From: Heliomicrobium undosum
GTDB lineage: Bacteria; Bacillota; Desulfitobacteriia; Heliobacteriales; Heliobacteriaceae
Assembly (NCBI RefSeq): GCF_009877425.1
Contig: NZ_WXEY01000007.1
Coordinates: 62,001-126,000, forward strand
Length of the DNA: 64,000 nucleotides
Direction of reading: 5' to 3'
Of this stretch, positions 42,113-51,247 are shown piece by piece; position 1 is the stretch's first letter, and every line of letters starts with the position of its first letter. Under the pieces are notes generated by a model. It saw only the letters and a program-made list of their open reading frames with translations. It did not search any database and had not been told where the DNA came from. Made by a program: the position numbers and the translations under genes.

Positions 42113-42793
42113 ATGACAGAGGTGTTGCTGCCGGCCTTGGCGGCGGCGATGATGACGGTGCTTGGGGCGCTGCCCTTTTTCTTTATCACTGTGACACACC
42201 GGTTGCGGGACATCCTATTGGGATTGGCGGCGGGCATGATGGTGACGGCAGCCTTTGCCTTGCTGCAGCAGACGCCGAACTTTTGGTTGGCCGCCCCCGG
42301 GATGCTCATCGGCGCCGGACTCCTGTTTCTCCTGTTGCGCTTCCTGCCGGAAGGCGGACGGTTGGCTTGGCTGACCTTTGCGGCCATCGCCTTGCACAAC
42401 GTTCCCGAGGGTCTCGTCGTCGGTGTCGGTTATGCCGAAGGGGACAAATTAGGCCTCTTGATGGCGCTGACCATCGGCTTGCAGAACATGCCGGAAGGGC
42501 TGGTGATCGTCGCCCCGCTGCTGGAGCAGGGCGTCAACCGCTGGAAAGCGCTCTCTTTCGTCTTCGCCGCCGCCATGGTGGAGCCCTTGTTCGCCGTCTC
42601 CGGCTATGCCCTTGTGGAACAAGTGCAGGGGCTGTTGCCCGTCGCCCTCGGTTTTGCCGCCGGCGCCATGCTCTATGTCACCTTCCGCGAACTGATCCCT
42701 GATACCCATGGCCATGGTTTTGAGGAACAAGCGACCTTCGCCTTTCTCACCGGTGTGATCATCATGATGGGGTTGGGGACGGCGCTGGGATAA
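42113..42793 (+). CDS. ZIP-family metal transporter
   Basis: The 226-residue protein has about seven to eight membrane segments. The two metal-binding helices carry the ZIP signatures [10 protein letters not shown] (about residue 93) and QNMPEGLVI (about residue 123; the family usually has H or Q there). A further acidic residue lies in [11 protein letters not shown] proteins import Zn2+, Fe2+ or other divalent ions. The leader contains a terminator, and a Fur box lies 70 bases upstream of its -35 box, though that box fits the divergent gene better. Confidence 0.85.
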   Translation: MTEVLLPALAAAMMTVLGALPFFFITVTHRLRDILLGLAAGMMVTAAFALLQQTPNFWLAAPGMLIGAGLLFLLLRFLPEGGRLAWLTFAAIALHNVPEGLVVGVGYAEGDKLGLLMALTIGLQNMPEGLVIVAPLLEQGVNRWKALSFVFAAAMVEPLFAVSGYALVEQVQGLLPVALGFAAGAMLYVTFRELIPDTHGHGFEEQATFAFLTGVIIMMGLGTALG

Positions 42794-42939
42794 AGAGAGG
42801 CAGACGACTGGGCTTTCAACAAAGCGAGCGTTTGTCAATCACTGTTCTTTGTCAGGACTTTGCCGCGATCTCGCCGGGGATTTTTCGCCAGAATTTCGCT
42901 AAGATTTTCGCTAGGGTTTTTCATGAGGAGGAGTTGACC

Positions 42940-45477
42940 ATGCTGCGAAAAGTCCCCCTGCGGGCGGTGTTCATTGTGCCCTTTATCCTCCAACTGCTCC
43001 TGGCTGTCGGCTTGGTCGCCTGGCTGTCGGTCAAGAGCAGTGAGCGGGCGATCCAGGATGTGACCGCCCAACTGCGCACAGAGATCGCCGACCGGATTGA
43101 TGAACACTTGAAAACGCATATGGAAGTCCCCATGCTGGTCAACCGGATCAACGCCAACGCCATCGAGACGGGCCTGCTGGACATCCAAAACAAGCCGATG
43201 CGGGAACGATACTTTTTCAGGCAGCAGCAGGCATTTCCGCAGGTCGCTATGAACTTCATCGGCACGCCGCGTGGGGAATTCATGGGCGCCCGACGTAACC
43301 TTGCCGGTGAAATCCAACTGGTGCTGGCCAGTGACGCCACGGGCAACAACTCCCACTATTTTTCTGTGAACCCCAATGGCGAAGCGGGGGAATTGAAAGA
43401 GGTCTTCCGCAATTTCGACCCCCGCAAGCGGCCTTGGTACATAGCCGGCGAAAAAACGGGCCAGCCCGGCTGGAGCGAAATCTACCGGCATTTCGTCTTC
43501 CAGGACCTGGCGATCACTGCCGTCCACCCCCTTTACAAGCCTTCCGGCGAATTGATGGGCGTCCTTGGCGTCGATTACATCTTGACCGGATTGAACCGGT
43601 TTCTGCAAAGCCTACAAGTTGGACAAACGGGCCAAACGTTCATCGTCTGTCCTTCCGGCAAACTGGTCGCTGCTTCGGCCATGGAAAAGCCCTATTTGCT
43701 TACAGACGGCCAGATGGAGCGGATCCAGGCCGTCAATGCCGATGCGCCCATGCTCCGGAAAGCCGCTCGTTATCTAGAGAGCCGCTTTGGCTCATTGAAG
43801 GCGATTCAAGCGCGCGAGCAAGTCGAGTTCCTTCTCGACGGGGAGCGCATCTTCGCGCAGGTGCTGCCCTTCCGTGAATACGGCCTGGATTGGCGGATCG
43901 TCGTCATCGTCCCGGAAAAAGATTTTATGGGCTATATCGAGGAAAACACGCGGGCCACCTACATGCTCATCGGGATTGGCTTGTTCATCGCAATCCTGGT
44001 GGGCGTGGGGACCTCCCATTGGGTGATCCGCCCGATCCGGGAATTGAACATCGCCGCCGGCGAGTATGGGCGGGGTAACTGGGGATACACCCCGGCCATC
44101 GAACGAGACGACGAAGTGGGCAAGTTGGGTCAGGCCTTCACCGCCATGGCCCGGCAACTGGGGGAACTCTTTTCCCACCTGGAGCAGAAGGTGGCTGAAC
44201 GGACGCGGGAACTGAAGGAAAAGAACCTGGAACTGGTGGCGGCGAACGAGAAAAAAGACCTCGCCGTCAAGGCCAAATCAGAGTTTCTCGCCAACATGAG
44301 CCACGAGATCCGCACCCCTATGAACGCCATCCTCGGTTTTTCCGAGTTGCTTGAAGACCATGTGGCCGATGAACAGGGACGGCGCTACCTCGAGTACATC
44401 TCCTCCAACGGGGAGACGTTGCTGCGCATCATCAATGACATCCTCGATCTGTCCAAGATCGAGGCAGGCAAGCTGGAGATTCAGCGCCGCCCTGTTCATC
44501 TCGGGGCGCTGTTCCAGGAGATGCAGCGGGCCTTTGCCAGCCAGGTGGAGAGAAAGGGCTTGCTGTTCATCGTGGAGACGGATCCGGCCGTCCCGAAGCT
44601 CGTCCTGATCGACGAGATCCGCCTGCGCCAGATCCTTTTCAACCTGATCGGCAACGCCGTGAAGTTCACCCATCAGGGGTCGATCAAAGTGACCGCCCGA
44701 GTCGCCGGTGATCGAGTCGCCGGTGATGAGGCTAGGCAAATGGATAGGGACAGAGATATGGACAGGAATAGGGATAAAGATATTGATGGTGAGACAGGCG
44801 AGGCATATGGCGCACTCGATTTGGTCGTAACCGTCGAAGACACCGGCATCGGCATCCCGGAGGGGCAGAAACAAGCCATCTTTGAGGCCTTTGTGCAACA
44901 GGTGGGACAGGATGCGCGCTACGGCGGCACCGGACTGGGGCTGACGATCACCCGGCGCCTCGTCGAGATGATGAACGGCCAGATCGCCTTGACCAGCCAA
45001 TTGGGCAAGGGGAGCGCTTTCCAGGTGACACTGCGCGATGTGGAAGTGATGAAAGTGATAGAAGCCTCCGAGGCGCAGGCGGCTGTCGCGCGATCCGATG
45101 TCCGTTTCCCCGATCGCCTCGTGCTGGTTGCCGACGATGAAGCGGCCAACCGCAAGCTGGTGCGGGAGTTCTTAGAGCCCCATGGCATTCGATTCATCGA
45201 AGCCGCAAGCGGCAGAGAGGTCATCGACCTGGCAGAAAAGCACCGTCCTGACGCGATCATCCTCGACATGAAGATGCCTGTCATGGATGGATTCGCGGTG
45301 CTGCAGATCCTCAAGGTCGATGAAGAATTGTCGAACATCCCGGTCATCGTGCTCACGGCTTCCGTTCTGGAGGAGGAAGAAGCGAGCGTTCGTCAGTCAG
45401 GCTGCGCCGGGTTCTTACGCAAACCGGTGAAGAAAGAGCAAATGCTCTCTGAGGTGGCGCGGATTTTCGGGCAGTGA
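42940..45477 (+). CDS. Hybrid sensor histidine kinase/response regulator
   Basis: The 845-residue protein has a membrane anchor ([22 protein letters not shown]), a double Cache-type extracytoplasmic sensor (with [24 protein letters not shown]), a second membrane helix ([16 protein letters not shown]), a HAMP linker, coiled coil, phospho-acceptor box [19 protein letters not shown], an ATPase domain ([40 protein letters not shown]) and a C-terminal receiver ([22 protein letters not shown]). A charged insertion of [13 protein letters not shown] type interrupts the ATPase domain between the N and G1 boxes. GAGGAGGAG precedes the ATG at 42940. Confidence 0.9.
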   Translation: MLRKVPLRAVFIVPFILQLLLAVGLVAWLSVKSSERAIQDVTAQLRTEIADRIDEHLKTHMEVPMLVNRINANAIETGLLDIQNKPMRERYFFRQQQAFPQVAMNFIGTPRGEFMGARRNLAGEIQLVLASDATGNNSHYFSVNPNGEAGELKEVFRNFDPRKRPWYIAGEKTGQPGWSEIYRHFVFQDLAITAVHPLYKPSGELMGVLGVDYILTGLNRFLQSLQVGQTGQTFIVCPSGKLVAASAMEKPYLLTDGQMERIQAVNADAPMLRKAARYLESRFGSLKAIQAREQVEFLLDGERIFAQVLPFREYGLDWRIVVIVPEKDFMGYIEENTRATYMLIGIGLFIAILVGVGTSHWVIRPIRELNIAAGEYGRGNWGYTPAIERDDEVGKLGQAFTAMARQLGELFSHLEQKVAERTRELKEKNLELVAANEKKDLAVKAKSEFLANMSHEIRTPMNAILGFSELLEDHVADEQGRRYLEYISSNGETLLRIINDILDLSKIEAGKLEIQRRPVHLGALFQEMQRAFASQVERKGLLFIVETDPAVPKLVLIDEIRLRQILFNLIGNAVKFTHQGSIKVTARVAGDRVAGDEARQMDRDRDMDRNRDKDIDGETGEAYGALDLVVTVEDTGIGIPEGQKQAIFEAFVQQVGQDARYGGTGLGLTITRRLVEMMNGQIALTSQLGKGSAFQVTLRDVEVMKVIEASEAQAAVARSDVRFPDRLVLVADDEAANRKLVREFLEPHGIRFIEAASGREVIDLAEKHRPDAIILDMKMPVMDGFAVLQILKVDEELSNIPVIVLTASVLEEEEASVRQSGCAGFLRKPVKKEQMLSEVARIFGQ

Positions 45478-45497
45478 ACCGGAATGGGCCAACTATG

Positions 45498-45541
45498 AAG
45501 CCCCTGAGCGACAACCAATGGTTGACGCCAGGGGCTTTTTC
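45498..45541 (+). terminator. Intrinsic terminator after the hybrid kinase gene
   Basis: AAGCCCCTG / CAGGGGCTT with an inner AACCA/TGGTT pairing, followed by TTTTTC. Confidence 0.85.
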
Positions 45542-45624
45542 AGTGAATTGCTTTGCTTTTGCTGGATTTGCTGGTCAGGGTGAAAGAACTGTGAATCAGC
45601 GAACGCCTCAACGCCGCGTATCGG

Positions 45625-46779
45625 CTAAGCGATCTCGGAAACGAGCGTGCTTTCCACAAGCTGCCGGAAGTACCGGCAGTTTTCCGTCAGATCCGGTCCA
45701 TGCCGGAAGAGCCCGCCGCCGATGAGGAAAATGACGTCACGACCGTAGACATCGAGCATGTCGGGGATGGCTTCCAGGCTCATGCCGCCGCCGGGACAGG
45801 GGAAGATCGGCTTGATCGCCCCCATCGGCATCTCCGTTCCACGGGCGATGGCTTTGCATTCAGCGCGGCTGAAGGAAAAGCGGCCGCCGAAATTGGGGTA
45901 GATGACGGCGTCTGCCCCGGCCAGCCGGGTGATCTGTCCGAACAATGCCGGATGGGCGATGCCATTTCCCGGTGACGTGACATAACTGCCCTGAAAGGCG
46001 GGGTGGCTGAAGATCGGCAGCGCGATCTCATCATCCTCGGCCAACAGCCGCATCGCGTCCAGCCCGACCAGCGCCGGGGCGACCATCAGGCCCTTCGCCC
46101 CGGCCGCCTTCGCGTAGCGCGCTCGGGAGATCAGTTGATCCATGGGCGCGGTGACATTGGCCACATAGACACACTGCTGCCCTGTCTCGCGGTTGGCCCG
46201 TTCCACTGCTTCGGCGCAGCGGCTCACCCGTTCTTCAAAGGGCGCAAAGACCTGATTTGTCAGCCCGTGATCGTCTTTGATGATGTCGATGCCGCCGAGA
46301 GCGCACTGGTAGGCCATCTTGGCGAGTTCTTCCGAGGAAAGGCCCATCGGCTTCAGGGCGGTGAAGAGCAGAGGGCGCTGTGGCACACCCAGCCACTCGC
46401 GCAGGCCCTCCCGTCCAAAGCGGGGACCTTGAAATTGGCGAAGCAGACTATCGGGAAGATCGATCGATTCCACGGTGATCCCCGGCTTGATGCTGATGTT
46501 GCCGAAGATCACATTGAGCAGTTGGGTCAACTCGCCGGAAGCTGTCTCCACATCGAAGCTGATGTTGGCGTGATAGGCGGGAGCCGTCTCATGAGACGCC
46601 GTTGCCGGGCCGAAGGATTCGATGCGTCCGACGATATGCTCGCGGATAAACCCTTCGGGGAGCAGATCGCCGGGGAATTCGACGCTCTGTTCCAGGCAGA
46701 TGTCCTTGGCCTTGTTCAATGCCGTCGCTTCATCGCCGGTGAGGCGGTAAAGGACGGAAAAACGCGCGCGCTTCTCCAT
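45625..46779 (-). CDS. RuBisCO-like protein (form IV)
   Basis: The 384-residue protein is a RuBisCO large-subunit relative. The loop-1 lysine is kept in TALKPMGLSSEEL, but the second lysine of the KPK motif is Met. The carbamylated-lysine segment reads GGIDIIKDDHGL, so Lys and one Asp are kept while the metal-binding Glu of true RuBisCO is His. Other landmarks are FSHPAFQGSYV, AVIYPNFGGRFSF and PCPGGGMSLEAIPDML. It therefore should not fix CO2; known relatives act as enolases, isomerases or decarboxylases on phosphorylated sugars, including methylthio-sugars. It is the last gene of a three-gene unit with a split transketolase, 1 base after the upstream stop. Confidence 0.88.
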   Translation of the reverse strand: MEKRARFSVLYRLTGDEATALNKAKDICLEQSVEFPGDLLPEGFIREHIVGRIESFGPATASHETAPAYHANISFDVETASGELTQLLNVIFGNISIKPGITVESIDLPDSLLRQFQGPRFGREGLREWLGVPQRPLLFTALKPMGLSSEELAKMAYQCALGGIDIIKDDHGLTNQVFAPFEERVSRCAEAVERANRETGQQCVYVANVTAPMDQLISRARYAKAAGAKGLMVAPALVGLDAMRLLAEDDEIALPIFSHPAFQGSYVTSPGNGIAHPALFGQITRLAGADAVIYPNFGGRFSFSRAECKAIARGTEMPMGAIKPIFPCPGGGMSLEAIPDMLDVYGRDVIFLIGGGLFRHGPDLTENCRYFRQLVESTLVSEIA

Positions 46780-46780
46780 A

Positions 46781-47788
46781 TTAGAGGGCCTCCGCTTTTG
46801 CCAGACTGTGGACCGGCGCCAGGTATGTCTCCGCCAACTCGCTCTCGGAGATGTTCAAGCGCTCGCCGGTCAAATGCTCCACCGCTGCAATCAGGCGCAG
46901 CGCGTCAAGGCCGTATTCTTTCATCAAGTAGGGCTTGCTGGCGCCGTGGAGGAAGGTGTCAGGGATGCCGATGCGGACGAGACGGCGTCCCAGGCCCGCC
47001 TCCGCCATCGTCTCGGCCACAATTGTGCCTAACCCGCCGACGACCGTATGGTTTTCCATGGTGATCACGCCGCAGCGAGTCCGGGAGATGGCCTCCAGCA
47101 CAGCCGGATCGTTGAAGGGCTTCAAAGTGGTCACATGCATGTGGTGAATCGAAAGGCCCCGGCTTTGCAGGACCTTGACGGCCCGCATCGCCTCTTCGGT
47201 GCATATGCCGCTCGATAACAAGACGATGTCGGTTCCTTCGGTGATCGTGCGGACCTTCCCGAACCGCATCCGGTCTGACGCGTGAAAGAGCCGGGGAATC
47301 TCCCCGCGCAGCATGCGCACATAGACGGGTCCGTTGACACTGTCGGCCACGTCGAGGACCGACTCCACGTCGGTGGCGTCGCCGCATTCAAGGATCGTCA
47401 TGTTGGGCAAGGCCCGCATGACGGCGATGTCTTCAATCGCTTGGTGGGTGGCGCCGCCGGGGGTCATGACGCCCGGCAGGAAGCCGAACATGCGCACAGG
47501 CAGGTTGGGGTAGGCGACAGACATGGCGATCTGGTCAAAAGCGCGGCGGTAGATGAAGACGGCGAAGGTATGTACGAACGGACGGAACCCTTCCCGCGCC
47601 AGCCCGCCGGCAAAACTGAGCATGTTTTGTTCGGCGATGCCCAGGGAGATGAACCGGTCAGGAAAGGTGTCGCGAAAGAGGTCGATCTCGGTGGAACTGG
47701 TGAGGTCTGCCGAGAGGACCAGCACCTCCGGTTTGGACTCGGCCCAGCGGATCAGGTTTTTGGCGTGAACCTTCGATAGGATTTCCAT
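46781..47788 (-). CDS. Transketolase, C-terminal subunit
   Basis: The 335-residue protein holds the pyrimidine-binding and C-terminal domains of a transketolase: LSADLTSSTEIDLFRDTFPDRFISLGIAEQNMLSFAGGLAREG contains the conserved catalytic Glu that activates thiamine diphosphate (in the GIAEQN motif), followed by FPVRM-type and the C-terminal ITMENHTVVGGLGTIVAE segment. Split transketolases work as heteromers with the N-terminal subunit, encoded directly upstream. The ATG at 47788 is well spaced from GGAG; the GTG at 47794 overlaps the previous gene by 4 bases. Confidence 0.88.
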   Translation of the reverse strand: MEILSKVHAKNLIRWAESKPEVLVLSADLTSSTEIDLFRDTFPDRFISLGIAEQNMLSFAGGLAREGFRPFVHTFAVFIYRRAFDQIAMSVAYPNLPVRMFGFLPGVMTPGGATHQAIEDIAVMRALPNMTILECGDATDVESVLDVADSVNGPVYVRMLRGEIPRLFHASDRMRFGKVRTITEGTDIVLLSSGICTEEAMRAVKVLQSRGLSIHHMHVTTLKPFNDPAVLEAISRTRCGVITMENHTVVGGLGTIVAETMAEAGLGRRLVRIGIPDTFLHGASKPYLMKEYGLDALRLIAAVEHLTGERLNISESELAETYLAPVHSLAKAEAL

Positions 47789-47790
47789 TG

Positions 47791-48729
47791 TCACGGCTCC
47801 CTCGTCAAGATGTCGGTCAAGACCGCCCGGTATTCCTCCCGCTCGGCAGCGCTGGCAAAGCGGACATAGTGCAGCTTTGGGATCCGCTTCTGCAGGAGCG
47901 GCAACTCCCGGCAGGGATCCGTGTCAGCGAGCACAACCAGCGGCCGTCCGTCCCGTTCCAGGGCGGCGGGGGCGGCCAAGGCGTCCAGATCGTGACCGTC
48001 TACCCGAAAGACCCGCGCTCCGAAGGCCGCTAGGCGATCATGAAAAGGCTCGATTTTCAGGACCGTATCGGTGGGGCCGTCACACTGCTGGCCGTTCATA
48101 TCCACATAAATCCCGATGTTGTCCAGCCGGTGATGGGCGATGGCCTCCATGGCCTCCCAGTTCTGGCCGGATTGGAACTCCCCGTCCGACATGAACAGCC
48201 AGACCCGCCCTGTCTCGCCGCGCCGTTTGCGGGCCATGGCGATGCCGGCCGCCTGGCTCAAACCCTGTCCGAGCGATCCGGTCATCACTTCCATCCCTGG
48301 CGAGTGTTCGGCGCCGATCATCTCGACAGTGCTGCCGTCGCGGTTGAACTGGTCTAAGCCCTCCGGCGCCATCCGTCCGGTCTCGATCAGCGCCGCATAG
48401 ACGACAAGGGCGTACTGGGAGGGGGAGAGGATGAAGCGGTCCAGATGGGGGGCCCGGGGGCCGTTGAAGGCCGCACCGGTGATGCTGTGGGGGTTCTGCG
48501 GCCCCGGCACGCCAGGGAAGGGGGGCGGAACGAGGGGCTTTTCCGTCGACCCCAAGCGCATGATCTTCAGATACATAGCGGCCAGGATCTCCGCCGCCGA
48601 ACAGGCCTGGCTGAGATAGCCGCCATTATTTTTGACTGTGTGTTCCAGGACGCGCCGGCGGATCCCGCCGGCAACGCGGCGCGCTTCATCCTGCCAGGCG
48701 CCTTGGCCGGGAGAATCGATAATTTCCAT
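47791..48729 (-). CDS. Transketolase, N-terminal (thiamine diphosphate-binding) subunit
   Basis: The 312-residue protein has the diphosphate/Mg2+-binding motif SDGEFQSGQNWEAMEAIAHHRLDN...DMN (the usual GDG is SDG here) and the HSPGMEVMTGSLGQGLSQAAGIA segment of transketolases. It pairs with the C-terminal subunit downstream. I use the ATG at 48729 with GGAGA upstream; an extension to 48876 is in frame but lacks support. Being first in the operon with a RuBisCO-like protein last, it suggests that the product or substrate of the latter is a ketose phosphate. Confidence 0.88.
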   Translation of the reverse strand: MEIIDSPGQGAWQDEARRVAGGIRRRVLEHTVKNNGGYLSQACSAAEILAAMYLKIMRLGSTEKPLVPPPFPGVPGPQNPHSITGAAFNGPRAPHLDRFILSPSQYALVVYAALIETGRMAPEGLDQFNRDGSTVEMIGAEHSPGMEVMTGSLGQGLSQAAGIAMARKRRGETGRVWLFMSDGEFQSGQNWEAMEAIAHHRLDNIGIYVDMNGQQCDGPTDTVLKIEPFHDRLAAFGARVFRVDGHDLDALAAPAALERDGRPLVVLADTDPCRELPLLQKRIPKLHYVRFASAAEREEYRAVLTDILTREP

Positions 48730-48875
48730 AGTAGATCTGTCTCCTTCGTCGGTGTAGACGTCAATACCCATCGGTGCAATGTAAAACCCAAGTATTCCTA
48801 TATATATTACTGAAGTGTGGTTGCCTTGCCAAGATAAGTTTTTGGAGGGGTGGTTCTTGATTGGCGCCGTAGTCA

Positions 48876-50474
48876 CTATGGTTTTACATCGGCGCTGGGT
48901 GAATCGTTGCGGTCTTTGGAAAGGCTTCGAGCGACATTGCGCAGGATCACCGGGATGCTCGAATGGCGCGAGTAAAAAACAGGCTTCTCATTGGCGGTCG
49001 CATACTCCTTGATCGACCACATGGCCTGGTGGGAGATGGCTTGTGTGAGGATGACCAGCACGTCACAATGGGCTAAACTGCCCCGCCATTCTGCCTCCTT
49101 TTCCCCATCGTGGACGATCACCCGGCAGGGAAGGTTTTCGGGGGAACGCTTGTCTCGCATTCCACCGAAGATCCCAATCGTCAAGCCTGTCAAACCGGTT
49201 AATTCGGAGAAGCCCTCCAAGCCGCCGTTCCAATCGGTCGAGACATCGGCAGCGCCAGATACATGGCTGTCGCAGCGGCCCCGCAAGCGCCGCGCCTGCC
49301 CTAGCCCCAGCCCCCGCGTGAACCCCCGCATCAGCCCCTGTCGCCGCCGACCCCGGAGGGATTTCAGTTCCTCCTCCAAATCCCCGATCCGGCTCTTGAG
49401 CGCCTTTACCTTCCGAGCATAGGTTGATTCCGCCGTCTCCTGCTGCGCCGCCGCCAGGCGATCGAGGAGGCGGCGATTTTCTTCCTTGCTCTCATGCAGT
49501 TTCTTTTCAGCGGCGGCTAACCGCTCCCGTGTGTAGCTCACTTCGGCGGAAAGCCGCTCCAGCGCGGCGTCCTTGCCGGCCAGTTGCTTTTGCAGCGTCC
49601 TGGCGTGCTGCTGAACGGTCGTTCTGCTTTCCGACGCAGCGCCCCCGGCCAGTTCGAGGAGCGCTTCCGTGCGCATATAGGACAGCTTGTCCACGAGGGG
49701 GAAGGTCAAAATGGCAAAGGTGAGGACGGAGGGACCGAGTCGTTTTTCAAAGTCGGCGACCTCCCATTTTCCCGAGTAAATCCCCGGGAGCAGCGCGAAG
49801 TGGATGAAGGCTGTCACCGAGGCATGGAAAAACCGCTCCAGTTCCGAAGGCGGGTAATCGCGGATGACAGAATCCTTGATCTTTTTGACGATCAGATACC
49901 GTTTTTTATCGCCCCGAGGGTGACGGCGGGCCGCAGGATCTTTCGCCAGGCTTTGCAACGCATCGGGGAGCATGTCGATGCCGGCCAGTATATCCACCAA
50001 CGCCCAGGGATCCATCTCCCGGGCCGGTTGGGGCCAGCAGGCCTGGAAAAAGGCTTGGCAGCGGTACAGGTACTCCTGTTTATAGTGGAGCCAGAGCGCC
50101 TCCTGGGCGATCCACAACGCCTCTCGTTCTTCCAAATCTCTAGGGGAGATGGCTTCGGCGTACGCCGACGGGTTTTCCGCGACAACGGGGAGGTCTTTCG
50201 AGCCGATCCGCAGGAGGCCCGATTCCCCCGGTTCCGGCTGCGTCCAGATCAGTTTGGCCAGCGTAGCCGGCTGCTCGTGGCCGCAGCAGGCGATCAGCGG
50301 GATGGGGAAGAGCCACTTTCCGACGAGCATCGCGTCAGACCGGCACTGCGCAAGCGAGGGGGTCCGTGTGACTCCAACCTGGCGTTGCTTCCGGCAGATG
50401 GGACAGGTTCGCATGGCCACGACCATCATGGCCGATGTTTCTGTCTTATCTTTTTTCCCATCTTTTGCGCCCAT
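48876..50474 (-). CDS. DUF2325 domain protein with zinc-finger-like N-terminus and coiled coil
   Basis: The 532-residue protein has an N-terminal CPICRKQ...C/CGHEQ cysteine cluster, a helical middle, a long coiled coil (about residues 300-395, LQKQLAGKDAALERLSAEVSYTRERLAAAEKK type) and a C-terminal DUF2325 domain (IGIFGGMRDKRSPENL, CDVLVILTQAISHQAMWSIKEYA, KPVFYSRHSSI). The role of DUF2325 is unknown; short members occur near redox genes. The ATG at 50474 follows GGAAGCGG. A promoter and a terminator hairpin lie in its leader, pointing to attenuation. No domain indicates an enzyme activity. Confidence 0.65.
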   Translation of the reverse strand: MGAKDGKKDKTETSAMMVVAMRTCPICRKQRQVGVTRTPSLAQCRSDAMLVGKWLFPIPLIACCGHEQPATLAKLIWTQPEPGESGLLRIGSKDLPVVAENPSAYAEAISPRDLEEREALWIAQEALWLHYKQEYLYRCQAFFQACWPQPAREMDPWALVDILAGIDMLPDALQSLAKDPAARRHPRGDKKRYLIVKKIKDSVIRDYPPSELERFFHASVTAFIHFALLPGIYSGKWEVADFEKRLGPSVLTFAILTFPLVDKLSYMRTEALLELAGGAASESRTTVQQHARTLQKQLAGKDAALERLSAEVSYTRERLAAAEKKLHESKEENRRLLDRLAAAQQETAESTYARKVKALKSRIGDLEEELKSLRGRRRQGLMRGFTRGLGLGQARRLRGRCDSHVSGAADVSTDWNGGLEGFSELTGLTGLTIGIFGGMRDKRSPENLPCRVIVHDGEKEAEWRGSLAHCDVLVILTQAISHQAMWSIKEYATANEKPVFYSRHSSIPVILRNVARSLSKDRNDSPSADVKP

Positions 50475-50525
50475 GGCAGCCGCTTCCTTTCGATGCCCAA
50501 CTTTGCATCCCCATAAATCTTTTAT

Positions 50526-50602
50526 GAGTCGGATCGCAGGCGATGATGAAAAAGTCTTTTTCATAAAAAACGGCGAGGTCCCTGTTGAAGGGACATCTCG
50601 CC
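50526..50602 (-). terminator. Terminator in the DUF2325 gene leader with a dispersed repeat behind it
   Basis: On the minus strand GGCGAGATGTCCCT / AGGGACCTCGCC is followed by GTTTTTT, then the palindrome ATGAAAAAG-A-CTTTTTCAT and CATCGCCTGC. The same series of hairpin, T-run, ATGAAA...TTTCAT and CATCATCGCCTGC occurs at 61535-61638. Confidence 0.7.
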
Positions 50603-50632
50603 GCTGAGATGTTTCCGCTTGTATATGTAGTA

Positions 50633-50661
50633 AAGATACCCTGTACGAAAAAACAAGTCAA
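50633..50661 (-). promoter_or_regulatory. Promoter of the DUF2325 gene
   Basis: On the minus strand TTGACT (50656-50661) and TATCTT (50633-50638) are 17 bases apart, about 160 bases upstream of the start codon and directly in front of the leader terminator. Confidence 0.6.
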
Positions 50662-50769
50662 GGAATAAGCGCTCGCTGCTTTCTGACGAATGGTTGGATG
50701 TGAGGCGAGATAAGTAATCAGCCAGGGCAAGAATGGCGATTCTGAATAATAGAACTTTTCACTTGCGCA

Positions 50770-50799
50770 TTGCGTAACTTTTCGCTTTGGTCGTATAAT
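50770..50799 (+). promoter_or_regulatory. Promoter of the glycine riboswitch/AGCS transcript
   Basis: TTGCGT (50770-50775) and TATAAT (50794-50799) are 18 bases apart, about 30 bases before the first aptamer. Confidence 0.7.
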
Positions 50800-50831
50800 G
50801 CCTACGTAAAAACCAAATACCGATTCGGATG

Positions 50832-51006
50832 AAGCTTACGGGAGAGCGGTCGCCAGACCCGCCGAAGGAGTCACACTCTCAGGCCCTTGTCACACAAGGA
50901 GAACCGCAAGCGGACGAAACTCTGGAGAGACCCTGCCAGACAGGGCGCCGAAGGGGCAAAGCGGTCAGACTTGACCGTTAAATCTCTCAGGCAAAAGGAC
51001 AGAGCA
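50832..51006 (+). ncRNA. Tandem glycine riboswitch
   Basis: Two glycine aptamers lie in series. The first has GGGAGAG, ACCCGCCGAAGGAG and CACTCTCAGGC; the second has CTGGAGAGACC, GGGCGCCGAAGGGGCAA and AATCTCTCAGGCAAAAGGACAGAG. These are the conserved P1/P3 landmarks of the gcvT-type element. In known cases glycine binding turns on catabolic or transport genes. Here it leads into an alanine/glycine symporter gene. A small terminator at 51189 may be the expression platform. Confidence 0.93.
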
Positions 51007-51188
51007 AGCGCTAGGAGAAACCGCCAACCCAATCGCCGATGATTCGCTGAGGGCCAACGTAGGTTGGTCCGACGCTGTCGGTCTAATGAAGGTTGGTCCA
51101 ACGAGTATAAGCGAAATGTGTTAGACTCGCCGAATCAGACGGGTCTGCTCCCTTTTCGCTGTGGTTTTTTCTCGGTCCGCTCTTCAGA

Positions 51189-51215
51189 GTCAAATCATCG
51201 ATTTGGCTTTTTTTC
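51189..51215 (+). terminator. Terminator between riboswitch and AGCS gene
   Basis: CAAATC / GATTTG with a three-base loop, then GCTTTTTTT. It is the probable switch-controlled terminator; the alternative antiterminator pairing was not worked out. Confidence 0.6.
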
Positions 51216-51247
51216 GTTTTCTCAACACAAACAAGGAGTTGACCACC

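Noticed and set aside
45625-46779. True CO2-fixing RuBisCO
   Set aside because: The KPK motif reads KPM and the KDDE motif reads KDDH, and no phosphoribulokinase or small-subunit gene is present.
46003-47064. 353-codon plus-strand frame opposite the RuBisCO-like and transketolase genes
   Set aside because: The minus strand encodes well-recognised proteins with tight operon spacing; the plus frame is compositional.
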